Source: Parapristionchus giblindavisi (Eukaryota > Nematoda > Chromadorea > Rhabditida > Diplogasteridae). From it: a stretch of 64,000 nucleotides of DNA. Both the position numbers and the translations under genes were made by a program. Numbering within the stretch: position 1 is the first letter of the stretch; every line of letters begins with the position of its first letter. Shown in pieces: positions 59,327 to 64,000 of this stretch. Under the pieces are notes generated by a model. That model did no database searches. It saw only the letters and a program-made list of their open reading frames with translations, and was not told the DNA's origin. The stretch lies in NCBI GenBank assembly GCA_943737045.1, contig CALSFV010000001.1:1640001-1704000 (forward strand), read 5' to 3'.

Positions 59327-59397
59327 GCTTCGTGGTTCAGAGGTTAAATGTCCAATGTTCCCTTCCGCACCCCGCGGGTTCGAGTCCCCCTCGAGCA
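59327..59397 (+). tRNA. tRNA-like sequence, degenerate
   Basis: TGGTTCAGAGGTTAA (A-box) and GCGGGTTCGAGTCCCCC (B-box) are clear; GCTT/GAGC pair at the ends with mismatches inside. Probably a relic. Confidence 0.35.
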
Positions 59398-59799
59398 GTG
59401 ATTTTTGGTTAGTTGTTAGTCTTCTGACTTTCGACTTATATCTGTCCCTTTCCGTCATGACAGCTACAGTATTCTTTCATCCTAAGGTTTGTGAATTTCC
59501 ACATGAGACCTTTGTCTAATATTCTCACTCGAGAAAAAAGCCTGGGGTATCCCTTTAAGAAAAAAAAATTTTCAAACCACCTATTTGTACTAATATTGAA
59601 GAACTTTTTGAGTATAACAACATTTATCTTGAACACTTTAAATGAAACTCAAGTGCAAGAGAAAGAAGTTTATTTAGATTCCGCTTCTGGAATTTTTTTA
59701 ATGGGAAATATGGTGGCGATTCGGGCACGGCTACTCACAGCGTCAATCTGTAACAGTGAACATGTTAATCTTATTTTAATGAAAGTCGATTAACGATTA

Positions 59800-59945
59800 G
59801 GTGGTATGCTTTTAACAGTCCCGCCTCAAAGGTAAAAAATATGATGTTTAGAGGGGCCGATTTTCGTATTTTCGCTATTTTTCAGATAATTGTCTAATTT
59901 CCAAAAATGTTCTAAATATTTCGGAAATATTTTTTCCGAACCTCA
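59800..59945. repeat. inverted partner of 54,765-54,910
   Basis: Same sequence as 54,765-54,910 on the opposite strand, including the GGCGGGAC and GGGGCCGATTTTCGTATTTT parts. Confidence 0.7.
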
Positions 59946-60005
59946 GTGGTATATAGTTTCACAGTTTCTTAATCTCTTTTAGTTGACTTTTAATAGTAAC
60001 ATTAC

Positions 60006-60667
60006 CTGTCTAGATCCATATAATGTACCATCTTCATATTTCTTCATTATAGTTCTTCCGTTTTTGGCAACATAAGAAGATTTTAAATTCTCCTCGCGGA
60101 AGAGGACATTGGGCAGGTACTGGAAATAGTATTTGTGGGAGCAGAAGGTGAATTGAGGTCGATGCTTCCTGTAGTGGTACGTGGCCACTAACAAACTGCT
60201 ATAGCAGTTTTCTCCAATGCATAGTCCTTTAATGACGACCATGTCCCTCCTAATCCCTTTCATAAAGGCTTCCAGTTCCTCACTCTTAGTGGCTAGGGAG
60301 GTTAGTCGAGCAGATTTGTTAGTATTGCAATTCCTTTCGATGTCCTCTACAACTAATTCGAGAACAGCACAAAAACCATCGATCGTATTGACTTTCAATT
60401 CTTCCGCAACTAACATCGAGACATTGACAATCTGCCGGTTGAAGTTTATATTCTTCTGTCGAAGAACAGCGAAGAGTCGAACTGAGTCTTTTCCACTAAT
60501 GCCATCGAATAGTCTCCAACCGTTAATCTCCACATCTTTCAGTTCTGCAGCACTCATCTTTGAGAACACAGCTTGCACCTTTCCCTTCGCAGTAATATCC
60601 ATTTTCTTTCCAACTGGTCCGAAAGCACCCTCCTTGAACATTTTGTTCACCCGCATGCTTAACCGCC
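60006..60667 (-). CDS. unidentified gene, one long exon
   Basis: The exon follows TTAATTTCAG and opens with ATG at 60,654-60,656. It is open for about 217 codons to TCTAGACAG at 60,006 before a GTAATG donor; without splicing it would stop at 59,979. The product starts MRVNKMFKEGAFGPVGKKM and contains KMSAAELKDVEINGWRLFDG, FCAVLELVVEDIERN and a Tyr-rich stretch (SSLLVATYHYRKHRP, CSHKYYFQYLP). There is no signal peptide or membrane segment. Codon pattern, start context and donor all look genuine. I do not recognise the family and found no downstream exon; the sequence beyond is repeat (59,800-59,945). The duplicated (GGGAGA)n block begins just upstream. Confidence 0.6.
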
Positions 60668-60799
60668 CTGAAATTAAGTATTTTTTTTAAAAGTTTAAAA
60701 AAATTTTACTTTTATCAATTTAAATTTAAATTATTTATTTGATGAGTACAAGTAATTATATTTGTATGGTTTTTAAAGGTTATTTATATACCGTCAGAG

Positions 60800-61092
60800 A
60801 GAGAGAGAGGGGCAGAGGGAGAGAGGGAGAGAGGGAGAAAGGGAGAAAGGGAGAGAGGGAGAAAGGGAGAAAGGGAGAGGGAGGGAGAGGGAGAGGGAGA
60901 GGGAGAGGGAGAGGGAGAGGGAGAGGGAGAGGGAGAGGGAGAGGGAGAGGGAGAGGGAGAGGGAGAGGGAGAGGGAGAGGGAGAGGGAGAGGGAGAGGGA
61001 GAGGGAGAGGGAGAGGGAGAGGGAGAGGGAGAGGGAGAGGGAGAGGGAGAGGGAGAGGGAGAGGGAGAGGGAGAGGGAGAGGGAGAGGGAGA
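60800..61092. repeat. (GGGAGA)n polypurine tract, short copy
   Basis: About 290 bases of pure purine, same structure as 51,888-52,264 but about 84 bases shorter. Confidence 0.95.
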
Positions 61093-61173
61093 ATAAGGGC
61101 AAGAAACACGATGACGTTTTGCTTTATATATACATAGCGTTAGATGCATTTATTTCTGATTTCAAATTTATTT

Positions 61174-61518
61174 AAAGGTGGAGATCCGCGAATGATCATG
61201 CAAATCTCTTGCATCTCGCTTATGCAAGAGTCTAGTGATATGCAAGAAGATAGGGAGAGTACCCATCGTTCCCTTAGCCTAGTGGTAAAGCTTCTAACTA
61301 GAAAGCGCATGGTCGCGGGTTCGAATCCTATTGCCGAACTTTCCTACTTTCAAAAAGCGCGCCTTTGCCTGAGTTTGATAGCATGATTCATTCATGATTC
61401 TAGCGATCAATAAGCTAAATTAGCATAAAATAAATAGTGTACGGTATGTAGAATATCTTTTGCTATCATTCTGTCTTCACAGTTTGTTCACGAAAATATT
61501 CGCGGGAGTCCACCTTTA
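61174..61518. mobile_element. TIR element carrying a tRNA-like sequence
   Basis: AAAGGTGGAGATCCGCGAAT and ATTCGCGGGAGTCCACCTTT are inverted ends of a 345-base element. The interior has the tRNA-like sequence at 61,268-61,340 and GATTCATTCATGATTC, which recurs in partial copies at 3.4 kb and 33.1 kb. Confidence 0.78.
61268..61340 (+). tRNA. tRNA-like sequence, copy 2
   Basis: Identical to 52,440-52,512 and located inside the 345-base TIR element. Confidence 0.4.
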
Positions 61519-61724
61519 ACTGCTGGTTCGTGTATGGTTGGAGGGGACAGATGTGAGGTGCATGTAACTAGTTGCTTATTGATTTGGGGGAGGGGGTGCT
61601 CGATTCGCCAATTCGATCGATTCCGGATCATAAATCGGTTGGGAGCTGGCGTGTGTCAACCAAAGTTGTACCATTGTTATCAGTGAAAGTGCACGGTAGT
61701 GGGTACTGCAACCCTAAGGAATTC

Positions 61725-62217
61725 CGAGCTAATTTTTTCAGTCGACACATGACCCGGGGTTCATGGTTGAAAATGGCAAAAGTCGAAAAATTCATGATGA
61801 CCCAAAATCAAACATTAGACATAATAGCATATTATGTCCACATTGTGCCAACTTTTATTTTTCTGGATACCGTAACCCGAACTACCGTAATCGTAATGCA
61901 CGCAGCGGGATTGTCAGTAAATTTCGCAACAATATTATTGAGTTCGGTGGCCATACGCCACCTCCAAAACGATTTACGATCCGTTGCGGAATCGATCCCC
62001 CCATTGATTTTTGTTCAATTCAGGAAAGAGAGAGCAGGGAACAAATTGTATTTTGGATTTAATTTTACTTTGGATAAGTGGGTGGAGCATACTCTTCTCA
62101 AAGCGATACCCCAAGCCAATTTGTAACTCTCCGCTCTGGCCACACTCTCTCGCTTTCTTTGTCGACGAGAGAGTGTTGCCAATGCGGAGAGTAAAATTAG
62201 CTTGGGCTGTGCCTTTA
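61725..62217. repeat. duplicated segment, copy 2
   Basis: Direct copy of 54,240-54,746; it includes half of the Mutator-like element and the 115-base MITE at 62,099-62,217. Confidence 0.85.
62099..62217. mobile_element. 115-base MITE copy
   Basis: GATACCCCAAGCCAATTTGT to GCTTGGGCTGTGCCTTTAA with the intact CTCTCGCTTTCTTTGTCGAC centre. Confidence 0.85.
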
Positions 62218-62622
62218 AATGGGGAATCTCAATGGATGGTTATGTGGGTTATGTACAGGGGGACACTAGTTAGTGATATCCCCAAGTACAGAAAGCTCCT
62301 TTCAAAACGAAGTGAGAAAGAAAAGTGTGAACACAGCTCAAACTCAAAAGGACTTTTGGCTAATAATAGAAAATTCAAACTGACAAATTGGGATTGATTC
62401 GTGTGCCGTACTGCTTATCGATGTTGTCATTGGGTATTCTGAAAGAAAGTAGAGTATACTATTAACGTTTCTTTGTTTGCCTTCAAATGAAGAATATAAT
62501 TTAATTTACATTAAGTTTTAACATAAGTACTTTTGAATTTTTGAGTTCACATTTAAATTTAATTATCTTGGTTCATAGGGAACATTGAGGATACATTTAT
62601 TCGCTGTTATGGTCTATGCTTG
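62218..62622. other. unassigned spacer, AT-rich
   Basis: GGTTATGTGGGTTATG and neighbouring bases resemble mariner flank sequence near 40.75 kb (GTGTCCCC, ACATAACCCACAG inverted). No gene is seen. Confidence 0.4.
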
Positions 62623-63649
62623 CTCTGGTATTTCAAAACTTGAAGTCTACTTAAACTTTCACTTTAAGTAGACTTGTAAGTCTACTTTAAGTGAAGCGTA
62701 AGTTTACTTAAAGTGTGACGTCACTACGTAAGTCTACTTAAAGTGATACGCAAGTCTACTTAAAGTGAAAATGTGGCGTCACTCACTTTAAGTAGACTTA
62801 AAGTAAACTTCAAGCCAGCGACGTAATATAACACGGATCTCCTGTAAAAGTGTATGAAGCCATTGCACAGAAAAAAATAATTTTCCTTCTTTTTTATTGA
62901 AAGTTGTTAGACTGGCCTAACTGAGTGCGAAAACAACATTTTCAAATTTTGTTTTTTCGGAATTTGCATATCTATCAGTTTTCGATTCATAACTCAAAAA
63001 TGATTGTTGTTGAGAATTCGAACCACTAAGACAATTTTGTAAGGCTGGTCGAGATACATGGTTGAAATATGCGAATAAGAAAATTAGCATAAGTTTGAGC
63101 TTTTTTACAACCAAAAATGTGATTTGAGAGATAATTGCGCTAAGTCCAAGACGATATACAGTAGCACTATTGGGGGGACAGAGTTGGGTTAAAAGATACA
63201 TTAGGTTACCCCAATTTGTGAACGGGGAATCCGAATCTGCAATAAAACTCTTATCCTTTAGAGAAAATTTTCGAAAAACATCGCATTTTGTATGCTGAAA
63301 AACAGTTTTCGTGAAATAACACATGAAAAACAACATTCCCGACCATATCCTTAGTTTAGTTATTTGTAGACGAGGTCATTAGCAACAGATTGAAAAAAAA
63401 TTGAACATGGTAGCACAAAAACAAAGCGAGTTACATTCATGTGAAGTTTACAGGAAACAAATTGCACAGATATGCAAATTTCGAAAACCGGAATTTAAAA
63501 GTGTGGTTTTCGCACTTAGTTAGGCCAGTCTAACAACTATCAATAAAAAAGGAGGAAAATTATTTTTTTCTGTGCAAAAAGGTTCTTATTTTCATACACT
63601 TTTACAGGAGATCCGTGATAAGTAGACTTTAAGTTTTGAAATACCAGAG
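62623..63649. mobile_element. 1.0-kb TIR element with internal AAGTCTACTT array
   Basis: CTCTGGTATTTCAAAACTTG and its inverse CTTAAG-like end AAGTTTTGAAATACCAGAG delimit the element; TGCTTG lies on each side (62,617-62,622 and 63,650-63,655). The left 190 bases consist of about nine AAGTCTACTTAAAGTG-type units in both orientations, two of them joined by GTGACGTCAC. A second inverted pair (62,832-63,000 and about 63,470-63,625) follows inside. The 139-codon minus frame is not recognisable. Confidence 0.83.
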
Positions 63650-63655
63650 TGCTTG

Positions 63656-64000
63656 CTATAACCCAGTCACACCGTGGGCGGACTTGGGTTATTATGCAAA
63701 CTTTGAGGCGAACACATTTTTTTGTTCTTATGTTTTTTGCTTAAAAATCAAGTTGGACACCATAACTAAGGCAGCAATCCGAGAGAATAAGGTCCGCAGA
63801 GTTATGCTAGAGTCAGAGTTAGAGTTAGAGTTACGGAGAAATTGGCGACACTAGCATAACGGATTTTATTTGGTCTGTTCGAAGACACTAATATTGGACC
63901 TAGGTCGCTCCACTAATTTTTGGTGAAAATCGAGTTTTCAAATTTCGAGAACCCGCCACATCTGTGTTTACCCAGCCGAAATTAATTCCCATTTTGTGAT
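63656..64000. other. right edge of window
   Basis: A short TCAGAGTTAGAGTTAGAGTT repeat occurs at about 63,810-63,832. Nothing else was recognised. Confidence 0.45.

Larger units (their letters stand above)
60675..61371 (+). repeat. duplicated block with (GGGAGA)n, copy 2
   Basis: Direct copy of 51,763-52,536, beginning seven bases upstream of the unidentified exon's acceptor. Here the TIR element at its right side is complete, so this is the more ancestral-looking arrangement. Confidence 0.92.

Noticed and set aside
59491..59793. 100-codon plus-strand frame ending in SEHVNLILMKVD
   Set aside because: Partly exon-like, but it overlaps the repeat pair at its 3' end and no splice partner was found.

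Overview
The window looks like nematode nuclear DNA. It is AT-rich, its spliced genes use TTTCAG-type acceptors, and several start codons follow such an acceptor with no upstream exon, which suggests spliced-leader trans-splicing. It also holds a seven-exon 7TM receptor of the nematode Str/Srd chemoreceptor type. I cannot name the genus. Most of the window is repeat: very long inverted repeats, TIR elements and hairpin MITEs, many nested in one another.

Layout. 1-20.8 kb is a chain of two giant palindromes with unrelated arms but the same 1.17-kb sequence at both centres (2,766-3,930 and 10,804-11,968). The second palindrome is an inverted duplication of part of an RBM25 splicing-factor gene. 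The left copy (minus) is truncated; the right copy (plus) runs out of the palindrome to a normal PWI domain and stop at 25,082. A BEL/Pao-type LTR retrotransposon (14,303-19,205) lies in the right arm only. 26.2-29.9 kb is an AASDHPPT-type phosphopantetheinyl transferase gene whose first coding exon is split by a 1.2-kb palindromic insertion. 31.5-34.2 kb (minus) is the chemoreceptor. 35.2 kb holds a tRNA-Val.

35.9-43.7 kb is another inverted duplication. It carries two copies of an acidic, probably tail-anchored protein of unknown function: one intact (42,370-43,086) and one frameshifted (36,292-37,013). A Mutator-like palindromic element with a 9-bp target duplication sits in one arm and a decayed mariner in the other. 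44-52 kb holds smaller palindromes, a broken LINE reverse transcriptase and a long (GGGAGA)n tract. 53-61 kb holds three short candidate genes of unknown function, a palindromic element flanked by TTAA, and a second copy of the (GGGAGA)n block. 62.6-63.6 kb is a 1.0-kb TIR element.

The genes do not form one pathway. The recurring theme is fold-back architecture: in three places a paralogous empty site or an interrupted reading frame shows how an insertion happened. Exon borders were read by eye from splice signals and reading-frame phase, so single borders may be wrong.
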